Source of the DNA: Silene latifolia
Lineage: Eukaryota; Streptophyta; Magnoliopsida; Caryophyllales; Caryophyllaceae
Direction of reading: 5' to 3'
DNA: 64,000 bases
Assembly: GCF_048544455.1 (NCBI RefSeq)
Contig: NC_133532.1
Location: 20,834,948-20,898,947, forward strand
Numbering within the stretch: position 1 is the first letter of the stretch; the number at the start of each line of letters is the position of its first letter. The notes below the pieces were generated by a model. The model made no database searches. It was not told where the DNA came from and was given only the letters and a program-made list of their open reading frames with translations. The position numbers and the translations under genes were made by a program. Shown here in pieces: positions 31,922-44,900 of this stretch.

Positions 31922-33664
31922 TCAAATGTTACGGGTCTTATACGGGTTTACGTAGTCGGGCCTAGTACGATGCTCTAAGGCATCAAGACGGTCAAACGAG
32001 CTAAGAACGAGCTGAGAAAGTGTACCAATGCTCCTCTCAAAGTTAAGCACTTTCAAGGAAAGAGCTTTTGTGGCCTCCAACGTGAGCGCTTGATCACCCG
32101 CCATTGCTTTCCCGTGCATAACCAAAGCTCCACCCTGACTCGTAAGGAAAGTGAGACGATCACCGTGTGGGAACACTTCCCCACGAATTGCCTTCAACTC
32201 CCTCTCAAAACCCGCTAACCTTTTGTCCATTTCCTTCATCCAAGAGTACACCCGAGTAGCATCCAAGCCCGAGTCTAAAAACCGAGATGGTCCAACCCGA
32301 GACAACACCGTAGCCAAATTAGTCGAATGCTCCTCGAATTTCTCCATTAAACCACTCATAAACCCCTCCAACTTTGACTCCATAGCTCCCAAACCCGAAT
32401 CCACCGCGGTTTTCTCAACATCTTTAGCAAGAAGCAACTCGGGTCCATCAACAACAAGACCCATTAGCTTGATCAAATTGTCACACATACAGTCCCGCGC
32501 ACTAACACCGTAACTATCTTGTCCCACCACACGCTTAATCTCCAACAACCGAGACACCCACATCCCATATGGTAAATCGATTGTGGTGCTCAACTTCTCT
32601 TTTGTCACCGTGAGACTAGTCTGAAGTATACGGTGCAACACGACACTACCCAAATTCACTTTCTGACCTTCCAACCAAGAATAGACCATTATAGCTTCAT
32701 AACTCGACACCTTATCACGACCTCCTCTCCTCGGCACCACTGTGTTCCACAAAAAGTTCAAGAGGAACTTGATTTTTGCCGAGAGAGGACGAACCACGAT
32801 ATTACCTCCTTCCGTCATCTCCTCAAAATACTTCTTCACTAACAACTCCTTTTTACTCACAACATTAGACCATTCAAGACTCGGATTTAATTCAATTCCT
32901 TCACCGGGAACCGAAAAAGCAGAGCAAAAATCCGAAACAGAGACCATCACATCAACTCCATTAACAACCGCATGCAAGACTCCTTTCTTAATAGAAACAC
33001 TAGCAAAGAATTGAACCACCTCAACTGGGTAAACAGGACCCGAAAACTGACTAATGTGACTCCACCCTTGAAAATCAAGAAAATTAACAAAGAAAGCAAG
33101 AACGGGAACACTAACCAACCAAGATTTTGGATAGTACCTACCACCATGAATGGAATACCTCAAAACTCGATTAACTAGTATGCTTTCATCATGAGTAAGC
33201 CAAACACGATTTAACCCTTCCTTGGTCGCGGCTTTCGAAACATCCCTAAGCAAGGTACGAGCAATACCATTCCGAACTATTACCTCGGGTTCCTCCACAG
33301 CTTCACTATTATCGACAACCACCTTATTTTTTCCTTTGAAAAGACGGCGTCTTTTGCCTTCGGACACCGACTCGTCCCGACTACGAAACAGGGGCGAATT
33401 TTGGTTTGGTTGTGGTGAAGGAAAATTAATGGAATGAGGATCATGTGGTGGTAGAGGTGATGTTTGGTTGTGAAAGGGGCGGTTTTGGTGGTGACGGGTT
33501 GAGGATCGGGTATTTTTTGCATGAGTTGGATTCATGATGATGGTGATTGTTGAAAAAGGAGGTGATGGTGATGGTTTGTGTAAAGAAGATGAATTGTGAT
33601 GATGGTAAAAATTTGAGAGAAAGAAAAGTATGCAAGTGGGGTTGGGTGGACGGTTAACACGCAA
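31922..33664 (-). CDS. Intact accessory ORF in the envelope position of the Sirevirus
   Basis: An open 580-codon frame between pol and the 3' LTR. The first methionine gives a His/Ser/Pro-rich leader; MNPTHAKN at residue 44 (33535) is a plausible alternative start. Residues about 150-330 (SWLVSVPVLAFFVNFLDF, then VYPVEVVQFFASVSI and VNGVDVMVSVSDF) resemble the 'putative plant transposon protein' domain found in many plant retroelement ORFs. The C-terminal third is helical and coiled-coil-like. I see no convincing signal peptide or membrane anchor, so despite its position it is unlikely to be a classic envelope protein. It has no stop, unlike gag and pol of the same element. Confidence 0.75.
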   Translation of the reverse strand: MRVNRPPNPTCILFFLSNFYHHHNSSSLHKPSPSPPFSTITIIMNPTHAKNTRSSTRHHQNRPFHNQTSPLPPHDPHSINFPSPQPNQNSPLFRSRDESVSEGKRRRLFKGKNKVVVDNSEAVEEPEVIVRNGIARTLLRDVSKAATKEGLNRVWLTHDESILVNRVLRYSIHGGRYYPKSWLVSVPVLAFFVNFLDFQGWSHISQFSGPVYPVEVVQFFASVSIKKGVLHAVVNGVDVMVSVSDFCSAFSVPGEGIELNPSLEWSNVVSKKELLVKKYFEEMTEGGNIVVRPLSAKIKFLLNFLWNTVVPRRGGRDKVSSYEAIMVYSWLEGQKVNLGSVVLHRILQTSLTVTKEKLSTTIDLPYGMWVSRLLEIKRVVGQDSYGVSARDCMCDNLIKLMGLVVDGPELLLAKDVEKTAVDSGLGAMESKLEGFMSGLMEKFEEHSTNLATVLSRVGPSRFLDSGLDATRVYSWMKEMDKRLAGFERELKAIRGEVFPHGDRLTFLTSQGGALVMHGKAMAGDQALTLEATKALSLKVLNFERSIGTLSQLVLSSFDRLDALEHRTRPDYVNPYKTRNI

Positions 33665-34077
33665 GGAGGGTAGATATAGGTGTAGGCTAGGGTTAACAAG
33701 TGGTGAGTAAATATGGAAAGTGTATAATTAGGAGTATGTATTATGGTAGGTGTAGGAATTTAAGGGATAGATTTATTAGGTAAAGGATAAGAATAAGGAA
33801 TTTGAGTTTGTATAGGAAGTTTATAAAGGAGCCGTGTACAAGAATTAGCAATTTAGGAAAGATTCTTTATGATTTGGAAAAATAAAAGAATTGGTGTGTT
33901 ATATTTATTGTGATGAGGAATTAGTTTGTATAACAATTAAATTCTAAATTACAAATAGAATTTTATGATAAAAATATTCCTACAAACGAAATTATTCATG
34001 CAACGCAATATACGGACACAGTCATACAATCTTAACTTAGCTAGCCAGTCATCAAAAGATCGAACAAATATAGAAGC

Positions 34078-37000
34078 TTAGGTACCACTGATTAAACCAA
34101 TTTCCAACCGTAAAGTCTCAAAACGTTCTCTAGCTAATGATTTCGTCAAAATGTCTGCCCATTGTTTTTCAGTACTACAAAATTCAAGTTTTATATTCAC
34201 CTTCTCAACATGGTCTCGTATAAAATGGTGTCTAATTTCAATATGTTTGGTACGTGAATGTTGTGCGGGATTTTTAGAAATTATTATCGCACTAGTATTA
34301 TCACATAAAATAGGAATACATCCTACATCAACACCATAATCACGTAATTGTTGCTTAAGCCATAAAAGTTGAGTACATACCAGTCCTGCAGCAATATATT
34401 CGGCTTCAGCAATTGAGAGAGCAACCGAATTTTGTTTCTTCGAATCCCACGTGATGATACACGGTCCGACAAATGTGGCGACACCCGACGTGCTTTTTCT
34501 GTCCAGAGAACATCCTGCGTAGTTGGCATCGGAATAACCGACTAGATCAAAATTGCACTCCATTGGATACCATAGGTATAAGTTGGCCGTTCCAATCAAG
34601 TAACGTAAAATTCATTTTACGACCGTCATATGCGATTCTTTGGGAGATGATTGATATCTCGCACAAACGCATACGCTAAACATTATATCGGGTCTACTTG
34701 CGGTCAAATATAACAGTGACCCAATCATCCCACGGTAAGTAGTTTCATCAACTGATTTACCGTTTTCATCCAATGTCAATTTCTTGTTCTTGACTATTGG
34801 AGTAGGCATAGCATGTGAATTTTCTATTCCGAATTTCCGAATCAACTCCTTGATGTATTTCTGTTGATGGATTTTAATGCCTTCATCAGTTTGTTGTATT
34901 TGCAGCCCTAAGAAGAATTTTAATTCTCCCATCATACTCATCTCAAACTCGGAAGTCATCAACTCAGAAAAGTATTTGCACAAGCTTCGGTTGGTTGATC
35001 CAAAGATAATGTCATCGACGTAGATTTGAACAACCAAAAGGTCAGAACCCTCATTCTTTAGAAATAGGGTTTTGTCTACGGACCCTCTACAAAATCCACT
35101 GTCAAGTAGAAACTTAGATCATCGATCGTACCACGCCCTAGGTGCTTGCTTTGATCCGTATAGGGCTTTATCCAATTTGAACTCGTGATCCTCAAATTTG
35201 ATATTCTTAAAACCAGGAGGTTGTTCAACGAAGACTTCCTCTTGTAGATAACCATTCAAGAATGTCGTCTTGACGTCCATCTGGAAGAGCTTCATTCCCT
35301 TGTGTGCGGCGAATGCTATCAGAAGTCTAATAGCTTCAAGACGAGCAACAGGTGCGAAAGTCTCGTCATAATCTATTCCTTCTTGTTAATTATACCCTTG
35401 GACCACCAATCTTGCTTTGTTTCTGACGATGACTCCGGCATCATCTAATTTGTTTCTAAAGACCCACCTAGTTCCAATGACTGAACGGTCTTTTGGTCTA
35501 GGAACTAAATGCCAAACCTTGTTTCTTTCGAACTATTGTAGCTCTTCTTGCATAGCTATAATCCAGTCTAATTCAGCAAGAGCTTCATTGATGTTCTTGG
35601 GTTCGATCATGGATAGGAAGGAGTAAGAAGAGCAGAAGTTGTTTAAGGAACGTCTTGTTTGAACACCCTTCTTAATATTCCCAAGAATATTGTCCATGGG
35701 GTGTGAGTTCTTGTATTTCCACTTTGTTGATGTGCTTGGTTCTTCATCGTTATTTGAACTTGTCCCGACTTCATTCGGTTCGGGATTAGAGGAAGTTTCC
35801 CCTGAATCCAATCCGGGTGTTGTATTAGAGCCGATTATAACCTCGGACTCTACATCTTGATTTGGATTCAATGTTATAGCAACATCATCTATAACATTGG
35901 TTTGGGAGTTCTTGTCTTGAGTTAATGTTATAGTATCATCAACTATAACTTTGTTTTTCTCCTTTTTGTCTTTTGAGGAACGATCAAGTTCATCGTTTAT
36001 GCCCTCAATCTCATTGTCCTCTAATTCCAATTCCGGGGGATCGTCTCTCGAGAGACGAAAGTCAGGTTCATCCAAGTCTTCTTCCTCATCCTGTAAAGGC
36101 TTATCGAACACGTTATCTTCATCAAAGATAACGTGGACACTTTCTTCAATACAAAGAGTTCTCTTATTGAAGACTTTGTAAGCCTTGCTATGATCTGAAT
36201 ATCCTATAAAAATTGCCTCATCACTCCTAGGGTCGAATTTACTTAAACGGTTCTTACCGTTATTATGTACAAAACATTTACTCCCAAAACAACGAAGATG
36301 GGAGATATTAGGTTTTCGACCTCTAAGGAGTTCATAGGGGGTTTTTTTAAGGATAGGTCGGATCATAGCACGATTATGGATGTAGCAAGAAGTACTAATG
36401 GCTTCAGCCCAAAAGTTACGAGGTAAACCACTACACAAGAGCATTGTACGTGCCATATCTTCTAAGGTTCTATTCATACGTTCAACGACACCGTTTTGTT
36501 GAGGAGTTCTTGGCGCGGAAAAGTTATGCCCTACACCATTAACTCTACAATATTCTATAAAAGTTTGATTGTCAAATTCAGTGCCATGATCCGTACGAAT
36601 AGATACAAGATTAGTCTTATATTTGTTTTGAACACGTTTCATAAGACAATCAAATTCATCAAAAGTTTCGTCTTTTGAATGAAGAAAGATAGGCCATACA
36701 TACCTTGAGTAGTCGTCTACAAGAACGAAGACGTACCTGGATCCTCCTCTACTCCTTACCTTCATTGGTCCACATAAATCCATGTGTACTAATTCTAAGG
36801 CTTGATTTGTGCTTACTACTCTTTTTGGTTTGAATGATGATCTTACTTGTTTGTACCTTACACACGTGTCACACATCTTTTCTTGGTCGAACTTGATCTT
36901 AGGTAACCCCTCAACCAAGTCCCATTTCTTGAGTTTATTCAAGGTTAGTGAGCTAATGTGACCAAAACGTTTATGCCATAAACAAGGATCATCTAGTGTA

Positions 37001-37407
37001 ACTTTCATGCACGAAAAGGAGTTAGTAGGCACAGCATTTAAATCTACCATATAAACATTTCTTTTTCTGTGGCCTTCAAGAATAACATTGCTAGTTCCTT
37101 CAATAATAATGCGACAACTATCAGTGTGAAAAACTACTTTGTTACCTTTGTCGCAGAGTTGAGATATGCTTAGCAAATTATGTTTTAGACCATCCACGAG
37201 ATAAACGTCACTGATTGCGTGAGACTTAGAGATTCTGATTTTGCCAATGCCAATAACCTTTCCCTTTTTGTTGTCCCCGAACGTTACTTTTCCTCCATTG
37301 AAGGGCTTAAGTGAAAGAAACAGATTCTTATTTCCAGTCATGTGTCTTGAGCATCCACTGTCAAGATACCATTGATTGTTTTCTTTCACTTCTTCCTGCA
37401 TAAAGGA
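34078..37407 (-). pseudogene. Sirevirus pol: protease, integrase, RT, RNase H (stops)
   Basis: All parts lie in one frame, broken by stops rather than frameshifts. From the 5' side: protease motif LDSGCSRHMTG; a GAG-pre-integrase zinc finger (WHKRFGH, CDTC); the integrase core with Asp in HMDLCGP, Asp in RTDHGTEF and Glu in VVERMNRT; RT with VYVDD-type YVDDIIFG; RNase H with SDANYAG, SIAEAEY and a C-terminal ADILTK. In-frame stops occur at 35533-35535 (TAG), 35386-35388 (TAA), just upstream of the palm near 35117 (TGA), and at about 34612 (TGA, where copia relatives usually have Arg). The final stop at 34078 looks natural. Confidence 0.9.
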
Positions 37408-39784
37408 TTAGATACAGTTTTTAGGTACCCAAGCTAAGTTGGGTCTCTTATGATTAGTTACTCTAAATACTAAATCCTTTTGAATCCAAACACGTCTGAT
37501 GATCGTTTTTCTAACCTTAGGTTTGCTTGGCTTGGGAGGAGTTCTAGGGTTAGGGTTTTCTCTAGGTCTCTCTTGACTATTTCCCTTGTGAATAGGTTTA
37601 CTGGGTTGAGATCTACAAGGGCTTTGTGAAGTGCTAGGTTTCTTAGTGTAGTCAAAGGCCATGTCATAGAACCAACGAAATTTATTGTTCCTTTCTTTGT
37701 TAGGTTCGTTAGTGGGGGTTTCCTTACCCTCGTCAACTGTGTCAACAGTTTTAGCATGTTCGGCATTTTTTCGTATATCATGAGCCTTTTTGACACAATT
37801 GATTTGGATGTGACCCGTATGACCACAGTAATTGCAAATTAGGTATCCAGGAAGATCAGCATACTTCCTTTTTCTAAAATCAAAATCCGAAGGTGTTGAT
37901 TTGCATTTAGAGTGATCTCTACGGCTGTAGCACTCATGTCCTAACCCCATCTTCATATTATTGTCAGATTGTTCGGTTAGGAAATTTAGGACTTTTGTGC
38001 TACCTTCCCACTTGTCATGGACCTTTCTAGCGTGTAGAAGTAGGTCTTTTAGGGTTTTAATTTTCTCTTGACATTTCATGTGATCTACATCATTGTCCTT
38101 TTTAAAGTTGTCACGAAAGTCTTGAAATCGTTTGTTAAGAATAAACACAACATCGGTGTGTTGTTTCTTAACATTGATCATATCAGTCTTAGATTCCTTC
38201 AATTGCTTTAAAAGAGAATCTATCTCTTTCTTTTGATCTAAGATCACTTCTTCATTAGATGTGACCTTAGTTTCCAAAAGTTCTTTGACTTTTCTAAGTT
38301 CTAAAGTTATAGCTTCATTAGCTATAACTTTGGCTTGAAGGTGCTTGATGTTAAGCTTTAGGTGGGAAGTTATAGCTTCATTAGCTATAACTTTGGACTC
38401 TAATTCCTTCTTTTCAGCCATAGTAGAATCTAATGTTGTAGCTTTCTCAGCTATAACTTTAGATTTCAACTTCTTAGCTTTAGTCTTGAGAGTATGATTC
38501 TCTTCCGCGATTTCAAGAATCTGTTCCTTTAGATCTTTCAATTCCAAATCCTGTTCGTGACACTTATCAAGAGATTGTTCAAAGAATTCAATTAAAGCAC
38601 TTTTAGACAATTTCCTAACACGTTTTTTAAGCTCAAGATAACTTACCTCTTCATCGTCATCTTCGTCTGATTCTCCAAGAAAGCAATATATAGTTTAAAT
38701 GAGAATTTGTGCTCTCATCGTCACTGTCGGAGATTAGGTCAAGACTAACACTGCTGAGACAAAGGTTTGCTACTTCGTCGTCTTCAGATTCCTCGTCATC
38801 TTCTGAGTCAAGGTCTCCCCAACACGAAGCCATCATATCTTGCTTGAATTCTCTCTTTGTCTTCTCACGTTTCGTCTTGTCCTTTATCTTCTCCCATGTT
38901 GGACAATCCTTGATCATATGACCAGATTCTCCACACTTGAAGCAACCTCTATTTGCGAAAGACGACTTTGAGTCATTAACCTTTTTGTTGAATTACTTGT
39001 TGTTATTATTGTTATAGGATGATTTTGTTTGTTTATTTCAAAATATCTTATTTTTAAAGCGTCGTGCAAACAAGACAGTTTCATCCTCTAGTTCAGAGTC
39101 AAATTCTTCGCTCTTTAAAGCCATACTATTATTGCGACTTGGTTCAGTATCATCTTTGTTATGAGTAATTTCATGGGTCATGAGAGCACCAATGAGTTCT
39201 TGATAGGATAGGGTTTCAAGATCTCGTGATTCCTCCATTGCAGTGACCTTAGCACGCCACTTCTTAGTAAGGCTCCTAAGAACCTTTCTAGCAATGTCCT
39301 CGGTACAGAATTTCATACCTAGGGTTTTTAGTTCATTTATTATACTTGAAAACCTTGCGGACATACTATCTAAGGACTCATTAGGCTCCATAATGAATAG
39401 CTCATATTTTTGCATAAGCAAATCAATTCGGGGCTTCCTAACAATGGAAGTACCCTCATAAGCTAATTCAAGCCCATCCCATATCTCCTTGGCCGTGGAA
39501 CATGAAGAGAACCGATCAAACTCAGTAGAAGTCATTCCGTTTTGCAGAAGACTTATTGCTTTGGAGTTCTTCTCGGCCTTCTTGTAGTCGGCCTCGACAT
39601 AGTCCTCTTCTTTCTTTTCATAGGTAGTGCCTTCCTCGGATGCCACAAGAATTTTGTGCGGTCCGTTTTGAATAATCCTCCAGCACTCCCAATCGTGTCC
39701 TTTCACATAGTGAGTCATCATGTTTTTCCACAATCCGTAATTCTTCCCATCAAAGACGAGACACTTGAGATATTTGGAATCCAT
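37408..39784 (-). pseudogene. Sirevirus gag with zinc knuckles and coiled coil (stops and a frameshift)
   Basis: It starts MDSKYLKCLVFDGKNYGLW at 39784. The capsid part ends at a TGA (39038). The same frame continues past a second stop through a canonical CX2CX4HX4C knuckle (CFKCGESGHMIKDC, about 38905-38946). One frameshift near 38650 leads to a 400-codon segment with a long coiled coil (VIANEAIT repeated) and a second knuckle (CNYCGHTGHIQINC). A TAA at 37408-37410 separates gag from pol in the same frame. The 5' gag boundary is set by the PBS 95 nt away. Confidence 0.88.
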
Positions 39785-39878
39785 TTATCACGTGATAGGC
39801 AGCGGAATATAAAACGATAAGATAAATGAAAAATAAGATAGATCAGCCTCTTTGCGGTTAGGCAATCAAGAGCACGAG

Positions 39879-39890
39879 GTTCTGATACCA
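39879..39890 (-). other. PBS of the Sirevirus (iMet type)
   Basis: TGGTATCAGAAC on the minus strand, two bases from the 5' LTR. One base differs from the usual TGGTATCAGAGC. Confidence 0.85.
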
Positions 39891-39892
39891 AT

Positions 39893-41498
39893 TGAAGAGT
39901 ATTGATCTAAAATACTCAAGAGGGGGGGGGGGGGGGTGAATTGAGGATTTAAAACTTTTTGAAAGCTTTTTCGATAATGTATATGTAATTGATTATTTAA
40001 AGTTTATTGATTAAACTTTAACTAATCAACTAATGAAGGTAAACGTAATAAGCGAAACAAACGAAAGAACGAGGAGACACACGGTTTTTGAAGTGGTTCA
40101 GTTTCACAAGTCGAAACCTACGTCCACTATTCTCGATTAATAAATTTAGTACCTTTCCACGGATTACAAATTTACTAACCCAACTCGTACAACTAACTCT
40201 AGCTGTAACTCAATGAGTACCGTTAAATACTCGAGTGACTAACTTACGATAATAAGAAAGCACTAATGATTCTAACAAAGGTTCACGTTAATGAACAAGT
40301 TAAGAAATCAACTAAGCACTATTATCTTATAACGATAAATGAAGAATGAGTATGCGGGCTTTATAAACACACGACCTTTCAAAATAACAAAACGGTTTTC
40401 CTTTTAAAAACACACGGTTTTGCTTTGCAAAGATGAAATCAATTTTTATGCTTAAGGTCTCTCTTTTAGATGTTATAAATAACAAAGTATTTATAGGGAA
40501 GGAAGGAGTAGGCTAACGGTTTTCACACAAACCCTAATAGCCGAAAATAATAAGATATAATTGCAAATTATATCTTCTTATTATGTCTTTCCTAAAAGCC
40601 TTAAAAGATAATAAAGAATATTCTAAAAGATAGAATATAATCTTTCAAAATATTATCTTTACTATAAATTCTAAGATTATGATAAGATTTCCTAAAACAA
40701 GAATATCTTTAACCATAAACAAATATATTAAGTAAGATATATAAGATATGTAAAGATATTATTATAGAATAAAATCTTTACCTAATATACCCTAGGTAAC
40801 ACGAGATGTCACGGCTCATGTGTCTCGTGACTCGTGCAAACCCTAGTCTTAACATATGATTAGAATTTAGGTTTTAAGAGAGGCTATATTGAAACCCTAA
40901 TTAGTAGCAAAGTCCAACTCATAAGTTGATCCATTACAACTACTAATTAACGTTTAATACAAAACCGGACTCCTCACTAATCCGGGCTTTATCATATAAA
41001 TACTTTCATTAAAACATTTAAAATAAACTTTAAACAATTATAAAACAATTTTTGAAACAATTAAAAGTCGTGTATAAAAACTCAGCATTTCAATGTTATA
41101 GTAGGAGAGCTATAACATTGAGCTCTTTTACTAGTAATGTTATAGCTGCAAAGGTATAACTTTACCAATTCAAGAACCTCATTCTTAATTACCATTACGA
41201 GATAATCACCTATACTATTCTAATCTTCAAGAAGATCTTCGAATACAGGCTACGTCATCATCCAAGCTTGATTAATCTTTAGACGAACTCCGTCTTCACA
41301 AATTTCTTGAATGAATCTTGAACCGTTTGATCTTCGAAGGAAGGCTTGAACTTTACATGCAATTGTCACAATCTTCTCTGTTGCTTGTAATAGGTTAATT
41401 CTAAAACACTTGACAAACGATTACACGCAACAAGTATATAAAATGTAAAGCACCTTGACATCATCAAAACATAAACATATAAGCTATATGGTTCAACA
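39893..41498 (-). repeat. 5' LTR of the Sirevirus
   Basis: Partner of 29793-31394, same ends. GTTATAG...CTATAAC palindromes at about 41096-41117 and 41141-41162 (one arm base changed in the second). Confidence 0.93.
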
Positions 41499-41503
41499 GA
41501 TCT

Positions 41504-41902
41504 TACCCTCGACACGACGAACTCAACGGCGTAACGAACACGACAATCCGACCACCTTAGCCTTTGGGATTTGCTAACAACGCGAAGAAGAAGAACAACG
41601 TAACTCTTTTTCTCTCTTGAAAGGTTTTAGAAAAGTGAAAACTGATTAAGAAAGGTGACGGAAATCCTTTTATACTAATCACGCGTTATTAACAAAACCC
41701 GGCTAAAATAACCCGTAAGACCAACTTACTCGATCGAGTAAATAACTTACTCGATCGAGTGACCTTTACTCGATCGAGCGCCACACTTACTCGATCGAGT
41801 ACCCATCAAACATAACACTGTTTCGTATAAAAATATACTTACTCGACAGAGTAAGCTCCACTCGATAGAGTACCCAAAGTCTCATAAAACCGTAGTATTA
41901 CA
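41504..41902 (-). repeat. 3' LTR of the gypsy-like element, inner part
   Basis: Completes the LTR split by the Sirevirus. It holds the TATA context (41669-41683) and CTCGATCGAG units at 41729, 41750, 41769 and 41790, plus weaker CTCGACAGAG (41842) and CTCGATAGAG (41861). Confidence 0.92.
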
Positions 41903-44900
41903 GTCTTCCCTCCTTAAAAAGGAACTTCGTCCCCGAAGTTCAACCCATACTCAAAACAAACATACTAACTCGATCAAGACACAACAACGCAACTAAGAAC
42001 TTAAAATAAAACCCCAACCTATAAAACATGAACTCCCAACACCAACTTCACCAACTATGTCTACCTCCACAACATGACTCACGATATCGTATCCACCACA
42101 TTATAGCCTCTCACGACACTAACTCCATACACTAGCAACTACCATCCACAAACGCCGCTAGCTCCGTTTCACTAACATATTATCCACTAGAAAATCCAAT
42201 ATCAAGACACTCATAAACATCAAACGGAATGTTACATTCTACCACCCTTAAAAGGAACTTCGTCCTCGAAGTTTACCCACACTTATAAACATCATCATCC
42301 AACTGCCAAAACTATCGAACTCATAAACATAATCATCCAACTGTCAACACTATCGAAATATTCTCGCACTCCTAGACATCACACTACTACAAGCACGGCC
42401 ATGGCCTTTTAACAAAATCAACCACAATACAAAGCCATCCTTTATTCTCCACTAAGACTCAAACTTCCAAATCTACTACAACATCTACAACCATCAAACT
42501 CTCTTTGCCGCATCCTACTCCTCTTAAGATAAATGTTACGTCCTCGTAACTCACTAATACTAGACCCTTAGCTATATCTTCTCATTATCTTCACCACCAC
42601 CACATGTCACAGATAACCGCCTATACCTAAACACTCACCATTCCTATATCCAAGGCTCTCTTACTGAAACAACTCTCGTACCTCAATTCATTCGGCACAC
42701 CACCTAACCTATACCACAAAATCCTTAGCTTAACCAAAACTTCAACTCTTCCACATTACCGCAACGCGACATACCTCTCTATATAAACTATATAAAACTC
42801 CTATCGCCAAACGCATAACTCACGATCCACCCTTGTTACGTACACTCACACTAGATCCTCAAGTTCTTTTCTTTCATTACTGCAAAACTCATACATAACT
42901 TAACATGACACTAATTCCCAACACCCTACACTCACTGTCCCAAAATCTGATTATGAACCACCTGCAGCGTCCAGATCAGTACAACACATGTTCCACAATT
43001 CACTTGCCATGACTATGTCTACCAATGGCTCATCTTAAAACAAGATTAAAATTACTGTTACAACTTCTCACAACTGTGTCCCATCAACAAAATATCACTA
43101 TACCATGACAACAACGGAAACATACACAACTCTCTTTCATATCATACTCTACCCTCATTCCCAAACTGAAATTGGTAAGAAACATCAATAAACAAAACAA
43201 CTGTCTATCTGTACAAACTAAAACTCACAGGAAGCAGCGACAAACAAAACAACAATCTATATATAGCAGGTACGTACTTTCGAAAACTGGTATCGTAATC
43301 ATCCCTCCTACTACACCATAACCGATGACGGCATCGCAACATCACCACCAACAGCCGCACCGCAGCGCGAAAACATCTGCATCACAACACGAATTACCAT
43401 GCCCGGATCACCACGACACAACAACCACATCGATAGACATCACAACTTACACTATTCTCATACACACTGACTCAGGACAACTTTCCGGACAATAAAACTT
43501 ACTCAAAACCGCTTTACTAGATTACAACGCGACATATTATATGGAATAAACAGATAAGCACCTCATGAACATCATCCCTAACATTTCACGGAATACACAT
43601 GTGTTATCAATACACATACAATTATAACTAGCCATGCCAGATCAATCAAATTATTACCTTTTTGAATTCAATGAGGTTACCGTACCCAACATATAGAACA
43701 TTCAGATAACAACTTTATAACTATCACACCATACCACTTCTCATGAGGTCAGAAACTCACACAAACATTTATACACATCATAGACCCGTAATCACATCCA
43801 ACTAGTCAGTCCTGATCACGTAAGTTACCACCTGGTAAAGGTTACCTCTCGCCTGAGCTTAACTCGTATGCCCCTCATAACACATTCTCCCATTCGCATA
43901 CCCATCACCTCATGCCAAACATAACCATACCATTAATACTCAATTACTAGCAACCACCTCCTACAACCACATCTTATACTTCCTCACAACCATACACATC
44001 AATCGGGTCTCTACAAAATCAACCTCTTTAGAATGGCCATCTTTCCTATTTATCATCACCCTTAACCACTAGTGACAACACCTCAACACTACCATCGTTC
44101 GGACATCAAACCTCTTACACTCATCTCTAAACATCATGGTTTCTTTCCTATCTTTGGTTAACATCCCAAATAACGAACATCAAACCCATCAACAAAATTA
44201 CCTCAACCTTATTTCCAATACTATCCTTAATTGTATCGTCATCTAACTCACCACCAAGATCTCATATCGTGCAAATTCTTTACCCAACTTTTTACTTTCC
44301 TCAATTCCTCGAAACTCATGATTAACATGTCGTCTTGGAACTCCTATATAACCATTAACTCAAATTCTCAGGATAATATCATACATTTCGACGATTCCTT
44401 ACTTTTATATCACATAGCTCCGGTGAACATTTTCCTAGTTTACTCCTTTTTTTTTACACTCGACAAATTCAATTAACAATTCAACTCCTTATTACTTCTA
44501 CCTAACCCTTTAGTATTCCAGATACCTTCTCATTGCTCCAAAACTCAAATCCCACTATTTCATATTGATATCATCTCACTCTTTCTTACCATAGATCTTC
44601 TCTTATTATGCTATCACTCACACTTGCCACTAATCCATCCATAAAATCAACGTTTACTGTTCAAATAATTGCATCTCCCCTTTTACATCTCTAGAAATCA
44701 AAATTCATTTAATACCGTTAATTGCCCAAGGAAATCACACATTAGTTCCACCTCTTGATAATACCAATTCCCAAACTCACTCACTATTTGCCAATCCACG
44801 TCACGACATGTCTCCACTAAGTTCACTATATACCACTCTTCTCCATCCCTTTACAACGAACTTTCATTACATATATTCTTAACCCACACAATTCCTAACC

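Larger units (their letters stand above)
29793..41498 (-). mobile_element. Complete Sirevirus-type Ty1/copia element, 11.7 kb, TSD GATCT
   Basis: The 5-bp duplication GATCT is at 29788-29792 and 41499-41503, and the uninterrupted target can be read at 47334-47341. LTRs are 29793-31394 (1602 bp) and 39893-41498 (1606 bp), with about 20-25 differences by eye (about 1.4%), so the insertion is young. On the minus strand: 5' LTR, PBS, gag with coiled coil, protease-integrase-RT-RNase H, an extra ORF in the envelope position, PPT, 3' LTR. The large gag, the RT wording (EMSMMGELKFFLGLQI) and the extra 3' ORF are Sirevirus traits. Stops in gag and pol make it non-autonomous. Confidence 0.93.

Noticed and set aside
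32151..32513. Plus-strand frames over 32151-33437
   Set aside because: They are antisense to the intact Sirevirus accessory ORF and show no domain.
41729..41799. Regular 20-bp-spaced repeats could be mistaken for a CRISPR-like array
   Set aside because: Units are 10-bp palindromes with 9-11 bp between them, in an LTR of a plant retrotransposon; no spacers of 30 bp and no cas genes.
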